Shown here: positions 17,091 through 26,574 of the stretch, piece by piece
How the letters are laid out: each line of letters begins with the position of its first letter
Numbering within the stretch: the first letter of the stretch is position 1
Source of the DNA: Thorsellia anophelis DSM 18579
GTDB taxonomy: Bacteria; Pseudomonadota; Gammaproteobacteria; Enterobacterales; Thorselliaceae
Assembly: GCF_900111395.1 (NCBI RefSeq)
Contig: NZ_FOHV01000013.1
Location: 1 to 64,000, forward strand
Direction: 5' to 3'
DNA: 64,000 nucleotides
The notes under the pieces: generated by a model
Seen by the model: the letters and a program-made list of their open reading frames with translations, nothing else
The model's database searches: none
Told to the model about the DNA's origin: nothing
Made by a program: the position numbers and the translations under genes

Positions 17091-20000
17091 ATGAGATGTA
17101 TTATGTTTGGGCTCTATCAATGGTTATATCAAGTTAAATTAGAATTAATTACTAATACTGTAGTCAAAAATGGGATAAATATTTTTGGTGAGCTGTTTTT
17201 AAAATTAATTGAAAATCGATTAATTAAGGTTAATTGCACTCAATTATTCAAACAATTTTTGAGGAGATATGCATTAAACCTACGGTTTATCAAAGCAACT
17301 AGTCGTATATGTTTAGTCATATGCATGAGCATATCGCTTATTATACAACCATCAAGAGTAGCTTTTGCTGATAGGATGTCAGAAACTGGGTGGGAGGCGC
17401 AGCAATTTGCTGAAACCTTATTAGATGAATTTAAATTACCTATTGAAAATACTCAGCAGGGACAATTTACAATTGATTTGAATGGAGAAAATATGCTTAT
17501 TCAAGCTGATGAATTTTTCCCTGAAATCGAAGGTGATGTCAATTTAGAGGAATTAATGCAGGTATATGGTAATAATACGAAAATGGTAGAGTTAGGCCAA
17601 TCACATCAGTCTCAATTAGATAAAAACCCTTCATTATCAGGTAGCGCCTACCAATTGTTAAATGCCATTGAACAAAGATCACGACCAGATTTAACCGACG
17701 ATGCGATTTGGTCAATCAGTGATTTTGCTTTGAATAATCCTAATGGATTGACTGAATCTTTTGATGAATGCGATCCCTATACACCACAACCTTCTTTTAA
17801 GCAGTGTGATAGATACCGAGTTGATCACGCTAGTTGTGAGATTACTCACCATTATGAAGCTGGGGTTATTTTTCATGCAGAAGGCCCACTTAATTTAAGT
17901 CACTGTGGGGAAGGTTGCTTGACCGTGTGGTTAGGAGAAGTGGGTGATAATTACTGGCATGGAAATTGCAGCATATTTGAACAAGAAATTAAATTAAATG
18001 TTGTGAATCCTAATTCGATTATCTCAGCTAAGCTTGATTATGCTAAATGGGATGACTATATGCAAGTCTGGATAGGCAATAACAAAGTGTGGTCTGGGCC
18101 TAATGATAATTTCCCGCCTGAAACAGCCGGAGCTTGTGAATTAAATACAGATTGGGAACGTCAATTAGATGTTGATTTGACCGAAGTATTTAAAGAAGCA
18201 GGAGATGAGCCCTTGTCAGTGAAAATAAGGGTATCAGTTACCGGATACGGCGAGGGATATGCTAGTGTCAAAATTCATTATGATCCGAATCTGGTATTAT
18301 TAAAAGATGACTGGCAACCAGCTAGTTGTATTGATACAGCCCATTTCATACCAGATCATTTCAAGGAGTTTGATATCAGCTGCTTAGATATGCCAAATCA
18401 TCTTAATGGATGTTCTATCGTTAATGGCGTTGAGGTATGTGAAAATCAATTTAAGTCAAGTCCGATTGAAAATATCTCTACGTTATGTCGAAAAGTTCAG
18501 GTCAGTGCTAAAGACGAGAGCTATTTTTTGGGAAGTAATTTGCTCTGTTCTCGGTTAGAAAAACAGCCTGAATGCGGATTTTACTCCTCCAAATGCACTG
18601 TATTTAATCAATCAGGTGAGTGCCAGCAATTTATTGATACTTATGATTGTGCTATTGAGGCTAGGCATCCTAATTGTGTCGTTTCAAATCTTTTTCCAGA
18701 TGCATTCGAGGGGTGTGTCACTGTTGAAAATATCATCCCGATCACAGAAACTAAGTATTTACCAGATTTACAGCAATGCGAGCAGATTTTTGAGGTTAAT
18801 TTAGAAGAAAGCACATTACTTTATGATGGTTGCCAGCAGCAAGTCAGTAATCCAAATTGTAAGCTTATTGAAAAAATTTGCATAGACGATGAAACACTTG
18901 ATGATGCTTACCAATTAACAGGTCAATCAAATAGTTATTCAACACATTGTAAATCATGGCATATGCAATATGACTGCGGTAAGGATGTATTGATTTCAAA
19001 TTTAAAACGAGAAACTCACTATCAATGTGATGGCCCTATACGTTGTATGGGGCATGATTGTTTAAAACCACATGTCACTGAGCAAGCGAATTTTGCTGAG
19101 GCCTTAGCAAAATTAAATCTAGCCCAAGATATGACAAACGATTTAAGTTGCACGCCAATAGAGGGTAATAGTAATGTGAATTGCCAGTTATTTAAAGGAG
19201 AGGCAGCTAGTTGTAAAAAGGCAATTGGAGGGATTGTTAATTGTTGTGATACGCCATCTGGAATATCACTTAGTGAATACATTTCTCTTTTAAGTGCTGT
19301 AAATCGGTTAGATACGATAATAACAGCTATGGATCCCTCTTCAGCTATTTATGGAAGCTGGCATCAACTCAGAGCACCTGTGACAGATAGTTGGCACATC
19401 ATTAATCAATCATTTAGCTCTTCTTGGGATGCTTTGATGGGAGCGAGCCCAAGTAGCGTTCAGAATTTTGGAGCTGAGCAAGCAGCAACGCAATTTTTAC
19501 AAACATTAACTAACCAAACTGCGTCATGGGTTGGTCAAACATTTGGTGCAGGAGCACAATCTGCACTATTTACGAATGTAGGGGGGAGTGTCGGTGCTGA
19601 TGGGTTACTGAGTGGTGGACAATTTACATTAGGAGGGGCCGTTGGTACGGTTTTAGGTGGCGTAATGACAGCCTATATGATTTATAGTGTCACGTTACTT
19701 TTGATTAAAATAATTTGGCAGTGTGAACAGAACGAATTTGAATTAGGGGTTAAAAAAGAACTAAAAAGCTGCCATTTTGTTGGAGCCTATTGCCATCAAT
19801 CAGTGCTTGGTGTGTGTACTGAAAAAAAGGAAAGCTATTGTTGTTACTCATCCCCACTTGGAAGAATTTTCCAAGAGCAGGTGAAAAGACAACTGAATGA
19901 TAACTTTGGACAAGCAAAATCACCTAATTGTGATGGTATGCCGATAGAAGTTATTCAATCTGTGGATCGGTCTAAGATTAATTTAGATGAATGGCTTGCT

Positions 20001-20126
20001 ATATTGAGTATAACAGGACATCTTAACCAATTAGAGCAAATCGATATAGAGTCTTTAACGAATCAAGCAATTGAAGGGATGAATGAGTCAATTATAGATA
20101 GGCTCAATGAAAGACTCACTCAGTAA
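17091..20126 (+). CDS. traN: TraN, outer-membrane mating-pair stabilisation protein
   Basis: TraN is the large, cysteine-rich outer-membrane protein that contacts the recipient cell. This one has 1011 residues, like the long TraN of SXT/IncA/C/IncH systems rather than F (602). Dozens of cysteines are spread through residues 225-700 (for example CDRYRVDHASCEI, CNCCxx-like blocks and CSRLEKQPECGFYSSKC), then a Gly/Ala-rich hydrophobic part (about 805-880) and a last cysteine cluster (KSCHFVGAYCHQSVLGVCTEKK). The signal-like stretch is at residues 75-93, ending AFA, so the ATG at 17091 gives an unusually long 74-residue leader; the ribosome site TAGGAGG before that ATG is strong. Confidence 0.9.
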   Translation: MRCIMFGLYQWLYQVKLELITNTVVKNGINIFGELFLKLIENRLIKVNCTQLFKQFLRRYALNLRFIKATSRICLVICMSISLIIQPSRVAFADRMSETGWEAQQFAETLLDEFKLPIENTQQGQFTIDLNGENMLIQADEFFPEIEGDVNLEELMQVYGNNTKMVELGQSHQSQLDKNPSLSGSAYQLLNAIEQRSRPDLTDDAIWSISDFALNNPNGLTESFDECDPYTPQPSFKQCDRYRVDHASCEITHHYEAGVIFHAEGPLNLSHCGEGCLTVWLGEVGDNYWHGNCSIFEQEIKLNVVNPNSIISAKLDYAKWDDYMQVWIGNNKVWSGPNDNFPPETAGACELNTDWERQLDVDLTEVFKEAGDEPLSVKIRVSVTGYGEGYASVKIHYDPNLVLLKDDWQPASCIDTAHFIPDHFKEFDISCLDMPNHLNGCSIVNGVEVCENQFKSSPIENISTLCRKVQVSAKDESYFLGSNLLCSRLEKQPECGFYSSKCTVFNQSGECQQFIDTYDCAIEARHPNCVVSNLFPDAFEGCVTVENIIPITETKYLPDLQQCEQIFEVNLEESTLLYDGCQQQVSNPNCKLIEKICIDDETLDDAYQLTGQSNSYSTHCKSWHMQYDCGKDVLISNLKRETHYQCDGPIRCMGHDCLKPHVTEQANFAEALAKLNLAQDMTNDLSCTPIEGNSNVNCQLFKGEAASCKKAIGGIVNCCDTPSGISLSEYISLLSAVNRLDTIITAMDPSSAIYGSWHQLRAPVTDSWHIINQSFSSSWDALMGASPSSVQNFGAEQAATQFLQTLTNQTASWVGQTFGAGAQSALFTNVGGSVGADGLLSGGQFTLGGAVGTVLGGVMTAYMIYSVTLLLIKIIWQCEQNEFELGVKKELKSCHFVGAYCHQSVLGVCTEKKESYCCYSSPLGRIFQEQVKRQLNDNFGQAKSPNCDGMPIEVIQSVDRSKINLDEWLAILSITGHLNQLEQIDIESLTNQAIEGMNESIIDRLNERLTQ

Positions 20127-20159
20127 AAATTTAGACTATCATTTGATTTAAATATCACA

Positions 20160-20186
20160 ATCCCCACACAATTTCTTTGTGGGGAT
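20160..20186. terminator. Hairpin between convergent traN and lipoprotein gene
   Basis: A perfect 9-base-pair stem ATCCCCACA / TGTGGGGAT with a 9-base loop lies between the ends of traN and the minus-strand lipoprotein gene. It is G+C-rich for this window. There is no clear T-run on either side, so it may work with Rho or simply protect RNA ends. Confidence 0.55.
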
Positions 20187-20211
20187 GACAAATGTTTTGA
20201 ATGATTATTTA

Positions 20212-20961
20212 CTATCTTTTAATTGGTGCCGGAGCAAATTGACCTTGATTATTTTGGGCAGGAAAAGCATTAGGTTTTGACCCACTTTGAGCTGGAATTT
20301 GGCTGATGGAAGGATCAGCCATCAATGCAAAGGCAGCAATACCAATTACACCAACGTTGCTGGCATCACCTGCTGGGGTGTTATTTGCGTATGCAGCATC
20401 TGGTTTGCTAAAGCGAAATAGTGCAACGGATTGGTTGCTTTGGCGAAATCCTTCAATTACAAGTGTATTTCTGCCTTCTACAATATAGCCATTATTGGAA
20501 AAACTACCCGGTTGGCCATTTAGTACATCTAAACCATCAATTGTTGCAACAATCTCATAAGGGAAATCACTTCTATTACGAATAAGTAATTGGTAACGTT
20601 CACCTTCTCTACCCATTAATCGATAGTTGTAGCCATTATTTGTATAGATATTCATTGGGCGTAAATCTTCATCTACAATTGCAAACTCAAGTCTATCACC
20701 GACAAATGGAATGTAAGGCATTGATTGTAGGTTGTCAATTCTATTAGCATCATAATGTATAACCAAAGTGTCATCAGGCGTCGACGCAGAAACTCTTGTT
20801 GCATTCACTCCTTTTGAGTAAGAACGGGTACTTTCTCCCCACTTAGTTCCTAACTCATTTGATTCAACCCTGTGGCTATTGAAATTTCCTTGCTGTGCAC
20901 AGCCAGATAATAAAGCAAATGCGAATAGTACGATGGATAATTTGGCAAAATATTTTTTCAT
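20212..20961 (-). CDS. Conserved lipoprotein of unknown function
   Basis: A 249-residue lipoprotein with signal peptide and lipobox LLSGC (cysteine 21). The middle resembles a widespread proteobacterial domain of unknown function: IRNRSDFPYEIVATIDGLDV, then NNGYIVEGRNTLVIEGFRQS, a VALFRFS strand and NVGVIGIAAFA. The C-terminus is Pro/Gln/Asn-rich and disordered-looking. It lies opposite to traN inside the transfer region, next to an AcaB-like gene; a role at the cell envelope during transfer is possible but not shown. Confidence 0.7.
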   Translation of the reverse strand: MKKYFAKLSIVLFAFALLSGCAQQGNFNSHRVESNELGTKWGESTRSYSKGVNATRVSASTPDDTLVIHYDANRIDNLQSMPYIPFVGDRLEFAIVDEDLRPMNIYTNNGYNYRLMGREGERYQLLIRNRSDFPYEIVATIDGLDVLNGQPGSFSNNGYIVEGRNTLVIEGFRQSNQSVALFRFSKPDAAYANNTPAGDASNVGVIGIAAFALMADPSISQIPAQSGSKPNAFPAQNNQGQFAPAPIKR

Positions 20962-21204
20962 GTTAGTAAAAATCCTTAATTAAAAACATCTAATATTGAA
21001 AGTATGAATAGTTTAAGTGCTTATTTGTATGCCTAAAAAAACTCGCACAGTCTAACAAAAAGTTAAAAAAAAAGTAAGTTAATTAAATTACTGTTATATA
21101 TAAGGGCGGAGTGCTATTGGATTATGTAGTTATGGTGTATTTGGTATCTGCTTAATCAATTATTATGCCTGATTAAGCAGTCATCAAGTTAAACGTGGAC
21201 GGGA

Positions 21205-21741
21205 TTATGAATGATTAATATGACTAGCTTGTGAAACAATAATTTCAATCTCACGCATCATTTTAACTGTTCTAGCTTCTAATCGATTAATTAAAATTAC
21301 TCTCTGTTGACTCGACAAGAGGGCGGTTAACCACAACCTGTCCATAAACATAATGAGTAGATCAATTGAGCAGATAATATCAGCAAGAAGACTGATGCTT
21401 GGAGAACTGATTTTCGCGTCAAAGTGTTTTATATGACTATAGTCGATTTTATCAGTTGGTACTTGGTTAGTTAAGGTTTCTTTAATTGAGAATATTTCTT
21501 CATCAATAGACGCTTGAAAAGTTTTTAATATGGCGTGAGTTTTTTGTTCTAAAACCATAGATGTATCGGTTTTATTTGTTGCAGGCAAAATCACATCAAT
21601 CGCGTATAAATGAGTGACCAGTTTTTTGAAAATTCTGGCTAGTATTCTCTGCGCCTGGAGGGTATGGATTGATAGTGTTCTGGTTAAAATTGGTTTGGAA
21701 TAGTTTTTTTTATCTGATTGCATAGTTAATTTGATCACCAT
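21205..21741 (-). CDS. AcaB/DUF1845-like putative ICE regulator
   Basis: A 178-residue, helix-rich soluble protein. The pattern SIHTLQAQRILARIFKKLVTHLYAIDV, then KISSPSISLLADIICSIDLLIMFMDRLW and a final basic helix, resembles the DUF1845/AcaB-type proteins of integrative elements and IncC plasmids. AcaB activates the AcaCD genes in IncC plasmids; FlhDC-like genes are also present here (30116-31465). The resemblance is from memory of the fold pattern and could be wrong. In-frame starts at 21741 and 21723 are both possible; neither has a strong ribosome site. Confidence 0.45.
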   Translation of the reverse strand: MVIKLTMQSDKKNYSKPILTRTLSIHTLQAQRILARIFKKLVTHLYAIDVILPATNKTDTSMVLEQKTHAILKTFQASIDEEIFSIKETLTNQVPTDKIDYSHIKHFDAKISSPSISLLADIICSIDLLIMFMDRLWLTALLSSQQRVILINRLEARTVKMMREIEIIVSQASHINHS

Positions 21742-21992
21742 TATCTGATTGCTGCTGAAGCTTGAGTTATCTCATAATTTTCTTTTTAGTAAATAAAAAA
21801 TTGCGTCAACTTACTGGTACCACAAGTTTGAATTTTGTGTATAGAAAACTCAAACTGATAACTTAGGATAAAGAAATCTCATATCAGATACAGATAGTAA
21901 GGTCATAAAAAAATGAATCTTTAAGTGCTATGCACACCTTGAATTATTTTTAAAATAAGAGAGCTTTTAAAGTGACTTTGAATGAAAAGTCT

Positions 21993-22020
21993 AACACTTA
22001 TCGTATGTACGATAAGTGTT
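21993..22020. repeat. 28-base perfect palindrome (hairpin 1)
   Basis: AACACTTATCGTA, two bases TG, then TACGATAAGTGTT: 13 perfectly paired bases per arm. With so short a centre it suits binding by a dimeric protein as well as a hairpin. It is separated by a single base from the next palindrome. Confidence 0.8.
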
Positions 22021-22021
22021 G

Positions 22022-22048
22022 ATGCTATTTAACTTGGTTAAATAGCAT
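22022..22048. repeat. 27-base perfect palindrome (hairpin 2)
   Basis: ATGCTATTTAAC, loop TTG, then GTTAAATAGCAT: 12 perfectly paired bases per arm, directly beside the first palindrome. It is followed by AGTTTTATCG, so hairpin 2 could act as a weak terminator on the plus strand. The sequences of the two palindromes are unrelated, so this is not a simple duplication. Confidence 0.8.
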
Positions 22049-22569
22049 AGTTTTATCGTTAAAGACGAGGATTAAAATGTTTTAAAAATCGAAATTAGCG
22101 TTCAATTAGTCTAGACACATGTTTTTAAAATGATATGTGACAAAACTAAAACCATTACCAAAAAGTCCATGATAATCAAAATGTAAAGAATGACAAATCT
22201 CAACTAGACCTTTTAGGGGAGCTAGGATGATTACTCATTATTTCACAGGATATTCGTGTGACGTTATCAAATAAAACAATTAAAGAAATTGTAGTTTTTC
22301 TTTTTTTGCTTACCAAAGTATATCGCCTTAAACCACTTAAACGGCTTTAGGATACTAAATTGCATTTCATCTTATAAAAGTTGGAACTGCGCTTCATGCA
22401 TTATTCATCATTTTATTTTTTCATGTGAACGCGCTATCACTGCATTTAAATTGTGAGTATTTCAATTTGCTTTAATGATAAGCAGTTAACAAGATTCATT
22501 TTATTGATTTTATGATTTTGAATACAAGTGGAAAAATAATTTATCAACAGGCATTTAAAAGGAGTTTAT

Positions 22570-23637
22570 ATGTCAAAATTTTACCCTATCAAAGATGTCA
22601 AAGAGCACGCAAAATACCAATGGGAAATAATTTTATTTGGATTAGCACCAGAATTACACAGTGCATTGAATCAAATTGGAAAGCATGTTGCTTGTCCGAT
22701 TCATGGTGGAATAGATGGATTCAGATTTTTTAAAGATAAGGTATTTAAAGGATCGGCTATTTGTAACACCTGTGGTCATTTTCCAGATGGGTTTGCTGTA
22801 TTAATGGCTGTTAAAAGCTGGGATTTTACTTATTGCCTTGAGCAGGTTGTAAGGTTTCTGGGTTTACCTGATACATACAAGTCTAAAGTTATAGACTATC
22901 AAAGTAAGCTTAAGCAACCTTGCGTTAAAACCATTCAGCGAGATAAATGGATAAGTCAAATTTTATCTCAAAATTGGCAACAAGCGATAAGTCTAGTTGA
23001 TGTTAATGCAACGATTGCAAGGCGATATTTTCAAAATCGTGGAATCGACATTATGGGATTAGGCGCTATGGATAATGCATTAAGATTTCATCCGGCACTT
23101 GAGTATTTTGATGCTAATTATCAGGTTGTTAACACGTTTCCTGCATTATTAGCGATGATAACATCAAATGAAGGTAATATTACTTTAATGCGGACTTATC
23201 TCGATTCTAAAGGCACTAAAGCTAAGGTTTCAACGCCTAAAAAAATGATGCCGATTATGTCGTCAAAAAGCATTACAGGATCTGCTATCCGTTTATCGGG
23301 AGAAGTGGTTGAGAGTGAACTAATGGGAGTTGCAGAAGGGATAGAAACAGCACTATCTGTGATGCAATCAACACAAATGCCGATATGGTCATGCATTAAT
23401 GCTCATCAAATGGCAACCTTTAACCCACCTAAATCAGTTAAAAAAGTTGTTATTTGGGCTGATTTAGATAGAAGTGAAACAGGGGCTAAAGTTGCTAATT
23501 CATTGTCTGCTAATTTAGCAAAAAAGGGTATTGAAGCATTGATAAAATATCCACCTTTAGTTTTAACTGAAAAACAAAAGGGGTGGGATTGGAATGATGC
23601 TTTATTACTATTAGGCAAGGAAGCATTTTTGTTATAA
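22570..23637 (+). CDS. Toprim-domain DNA primase with zinc ribbon
   Basis: A 355-residue primase-like protein. The N-terminus has a zinc-binding module with CPIHGGIDGFRFF and ICNTCGHFPDGF (C, H, C, C ligands), as in P4-type primases carried by mobile elements. The C-terminal half is a Toprim domain: MGVAEGIETALS supplies the glutamate, VVIWADLDRSETG the acidic pair, and the end reads KGWDWNDALL, also common in this family. It would make primers during element DNA synthesis after transfer or replication. A strong AAAGGAG precedes the ATG. It is placed before traF, as accessory genes are in SXT-like elements. Confidence 0.85.
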   Translation: MSKFYPIKDVKEHAKYQWEIILFGLAPELHSALNQIGKHVACPIHGGIDGFRFFKDKVFKGSAICNTCGHFPDGFAVLMAVKSWDFTYCLEQVVRFLGLPDTYKSKVIDYQSKLKQPCVKTIQRDKWISQILSQNWQQAISLVDVNATIARRYFQNRGIDIMGLGAMDNALRFHPALEYFDANYQVVNTFPALLAMITSNEGNITLMRTYLDSKGTKAKVSTPKKMMPIMSSKSITGSAIRLSGEVVESELMGVAEGIETALSVMQSTQMPIWSCINAHQMATFNPPKSVKKVVIWADLDRSETGAKVANSLSANLAKKGIEALIKYPPLVLTEKQKGWDWNDALLLLGKEAFLL

Positions 23638-23669
23638 CTTAACAACCCTTCATTACCAAAATTATCAGT

Positions 23670-23704
23670 TATAACCAGTTAATCAAAATGATTAGCTGGT
23701 TATA
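23670..23704 (+). terminator. Hairpin between primase and traF
   Basis: A 16-base arm (TATAACCAGTTAATCA), loop AAA, and a matching arm with one mismatch. It lies 33 bases after the primase stop and 170 bases before traF. No T-run follows, so it may be a Rho-type end, a partial stop or an RNA-stabilising stem. Confidence 0.5.
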
Positions 23705-23876
23705 GCAACTATAACTAATCATATATTCGTAAAAACTCTCTTAAAATGGGTTTGATTTTCAAAATCCACCGCATAACACTCCGAAAGCATAAAAAATTAA
23801 GAATGTTTCCTCAATAACTAAGCAATAGTGACTCGTATTATATCATTAAAATATCAAACATCTGATGGAGTGACCT

Positions 23877-24947
23877 ATGACTGTTTTAATTCTAGTTTTC
23901 AATAGTTTTGTATTTGGCATTTTTGGAAAATATAGAGAAATAAATAATAGGTTAACGAAACTTAATTTTTGTTTAGTTAGCTTAATTGTATTAGGTCAAA
24001 CATCTGAGGTATCAGCTAATAGGGTAGCAGACCAAAATCGAGGATTTTATCGCCAAAATTCACAGGGGTGGTTTTGGTATCAATCATTGCCAGAATCCTT
24101 AGAGGAAGACAATGAAGAAGAAATAATTTTAGATAATATGAATCCGTTATCACCGGAAACTTCAGCGAATACAGAGCCCAAAAAAACGTTAACAGCGGCA
24201 TGGTTTCGAGAAAATATGCAGCATTATATGGATATTGCTATCGACACTCCTACTCCCGAAAATGTTAAAGCTTACCTATATCTTCAAAGAATCATGATGG
24301 ATAAAAGTTCACATTTTTCTGATATGAGCCAACAAATCGTGATGGGGGATCCAAATTTAGATGAAGTTAATCGTAGACCATTAGCACCTTTTGCCTCTCA
24401 GGCAATGGATAAAATTGCAGCAGAGCATACAAGTAGGGTTTTAAAAACTATTGCAACTCACTCTGGTTTGTTTTTCTTTTTTCGTTCTGATTGTCCTTAT
24501 TGTCATGCACAAGCGCCTATCCTAGAGTCATTATCTCATCAATTTGGCATGACAATTTTCCCAATTTCTTTGGATGGTAGACCTCTAGAAAGCGGACAAT
24601 TTCCAAATTATAGGACCGATCAAGGTCAGGCTGAAACGTTGAATGTGCAATCTGTTCCTGCACTTTTTTTATTAGGGCAAGACGATACCTTATTGCCAAT
24701 TGCACAAGGTACAGTAAGTTTTGAAGAGTTAACTCGCCGCGTTCTTTTAGCAGCAAAACAGGCCAGGTTAATTAGTCCTGAAGATTATAACCAAACTTTG
24801 CCAGTATATTCTCAACCTTATCAAGCCGATTTATCGAAAAAAAAATTAATCGGCAGTGAACAATTTAACAGTGCTGAGTTGATTGAATACTTAAGAGAAA
24901 ACTATTTCAACGAAATAAATCATAATCCAGAACTGAACGACAATTGA
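23877..24947 (+). CDS. traF: TraF, thioredoxin-like T4SS protein
   Basis: TraF of F-type systems is a periplasmic pilus-assembly protein with a thioredoxin fold. This 356-residue copy has a leader ending EVSA near residue 47, the typical NRGFYRQNSQGWFWYQ start of the mature part, and the C-terminal domain FFFFRSDCPYCHAQAPIL. The CPYC motif shows it keeps redox cysteines, as in IncA/C and SXT TraF; plasmid F's copy has lost them. SVPALFLLGQD holds the cis-proline. GGAG at 23865 sets the start. It begins the traF-traH-traG set. Confidence 0.92.
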   Translation: MTVLILVFNSFVFGIFGKYREINNRLTKLNFCLVSLIVLGQTSEVSANRVADQNRGFYRQNSQGWFWYQSLPESLEEDNEEEIILDNMNPLSPETSANTEPKKTLTAAWFRENMQHYMDIAIDTPTPENVKAYLYLQRIMMDKSSHFSDMSQQIVMGDPNLDEVNRRPLAPFASQAMDKIAAEHTSRVLKTIATHSGLFFFFRSDCPYCHAQAPILESLSHQFGMTIFPISLDGRPLESGQFPNYRTDQGQAETLNVQSVPALFLLGQDDTLLPIAQGTVSFEELTRRVLLAAKQARLISPEDYNQTLPVYSQPYQADLSKKKLIGSEQFNSAELIEYLRENYFNEINHNPELNDN

Positions 24948-25071
24948 ACAATATCCAATTAGGTTGAATTTACTATCATGCCTTAGGGAAAATTTAGGAG
25001 TAGAAATGCCAAACAAATCAAAGGTTCAATCCAGATATTCAAGTTTAAATTTTACAGTAGAGGAGGCAATC

Positions 25072-26574
25072 ATGCCTATAAAAATTAAGATTTTTAATTG
25101 CAAGAGTAAGTGGTTTGTCCTAGGTAAACTAATAACTAAACATTTGGGTAAAGATGCCAAGGCTGTGAAACAGTTTACTTCCTATCGATATATTCGGGTG
25201 ATTAGCTTGAGTTTCATCATTACTATAATGCCTAGTTTCTCGGTATTAGCAAATGTAGAACATCAAATGGAGAGATTGTTTGGGACAATGACTAATATTA
25301 CAGCGCCAGGTGTTTTTGAAACACAAAGGCGAGGTGTTATAACAGGGGGAAGCGTAGTTTCTAGGCATAAATTAATGGATACCAACCTTGTTTCATTCGT
25401 GCCTCCCTCTGCACAAGCTGGATGTGGGGGCATAGATATGTTCGCTGGAAGTCTATCGTATATTAATGCAGATCAGTTTGTTCAATTACTGAGATCCGTA
25501 GCCTCAAATGCAAAAGGATATGCTTTTCAGCTCGCTTTAAGTGCAATGTGCGAAAAGTGCTCTCAGCATATTGAAACTTTACAAAAAAAAGTACAGCAAT
25601 TAAATGAATATTTTGGGCAGTCATGTCAGTTAGCTCAAGGCATTGTCAATGATTCAATCGGTGCTTTTCAGTTAAAAGGACAAAGCGAGGCAAGTCTTTT
25701 AGGCTTAACAGAGGGAGTAGGGGATGTTTTTACAACATGGTCAACATCATCTGGAAAAAATTCATATGAACATATACAGGAGAATAGTTCTAAATCAATT
25801 GCACAGGCGATTATGGGAAATTTGGTTTGGCGAGCACTTAAAAATAATCAAGTGGAAAATTGGTTTAGCTCAGGAGATGAGCCGTTACTAGAGGCAATTA
25901 TGTCTGTTACAGGCTCATTAATCGTAGGACCATTAGAATCTGCTCCAGATAATTTAGGTCAAACTCCTAAATTAACAAAATTGCCGGGACAGCAGTTGAC
26001 TTTAGAGGATTTATTAATGGGGGGTGAAGTGACGCTCTATCAGTGCGATGACTATGATCAAAATGGATGCTTGCATCCTATACTCACACACATGAACATT
26101 GAAGGGTTATCATCTAAAGTGACGACATTACTAATTGGTAATAGCACTAAAGCTGGGATAATTTTTAAATTTGCTCATAATGACATGGTGTTAACGGAAG
26201 AAGAAAAATCTTTTATGGCTGTTGCACCTGCTCATATAGGTACTATGATTAGAACCTTAAGTGCCATTAATGAAGGTGCAGCTAGAAGTTTTGCACAGAG
26301 GGCCGCACCCATTATTGCACTTGAACTCTCATACAGACTTATCAGCGACATGATGAAAAGCGTTAGAGATACCGCTAGTTTAGACAATCATGCATACCAA
26401 AAATTATTGCAAAATGAACTTGATAGAATAGAAATTTTAATTAGTGAGTCTTATCAAACACTGATAATGAGATTTGGGACAGAGCAAGATATTATTCAGC
26501 ACTATAACCAACTTCTCCAATTACTCCCGCATAAACGTTATGTTAATGTTTCAATTAACTTGGCAGAGGCATAA
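25072..26574 (+). CDS. traH: TraH, T4SS pilus assembly protein
   Basis: TraH acts in the periplasm/outer membrane in pilus extension and mating-pair formation. The family features are a signal stretch ending SVLA, then NVEHQMERLFGTMTNIT, PGVFETQRRGVITGGS, PPSAQAGCGGIDMFAGSLSYINADQFVQLLRSVASNA and a CEKCS cysteine pair, with coiled-coil parts further on. I chose 25072 because AGAGGAGG stands five bases before that ATG. An in-frame ATG at 25006 also has a GGAG, and the frame opens at a TTG at 24964. All give a long leader. traG starts directly behind its stop. Confidence 0.92.
   Translation: MPIKIKIFNCKSKWFVLGKLITKHLGKDAKAVKQFTSYRYIRVISLSFIITIMPSFSVLANVEHQMERLFGTMTNITAPGVFETQRRGVITGGSVVSRHKLMDTNLVSFVPPSAQAGCGGIDMFAGSLSYINADQFVQLLRSVASNAKGYAFQLALSAMCEKCSQHIETLQKKVQQLNEYFGQSCQLAQGIVNDSIGAFQLKGQSEASLLGLTEGVGDVFTTWSTSSGKNSYEHIQENSSKSIAQAIMGNLVWRALKNNQVENWFSSGDEPLLEAIMSVTGSLIVGPLESAPDNLGQTPKLTKLPGQQLTLEDLLMGGEVTLYQCDDYDQNGCLHPILTHMNIEGLSSKVTTLLIGNSTKAGIIFKFAHNDMVLTEEEKSFMAVAPAHIGTMIRTLSAINEGAARSFAQRAAPIIALELSYRLISDMMKSVRDTASLDNHAYQKLLQNELDRIEILISESYQTLIMRFGTEQDIIQHYNQLLQLLPHKRYVNVSINLAEA

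Larger units (their letters stand above)
21742..22569. other. Regulatory-looking gene-free region
   Basis: About 830 bases separate the divergent AcaB-like gene and the primase gene. It contains two adjacent perfect palindromes (listed separately), T-rich and A-rich tracts, and near 22228 a tiny frame of 15 codons (MITHYFTGYSCDVIK) with GGGGAGCTAGG before it, which could be a leader peptide or chance. Size and structure would suit a promoter region or an origin-like site (oriT or replication), but no known oriT was recognised. Confidence 0.4.
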
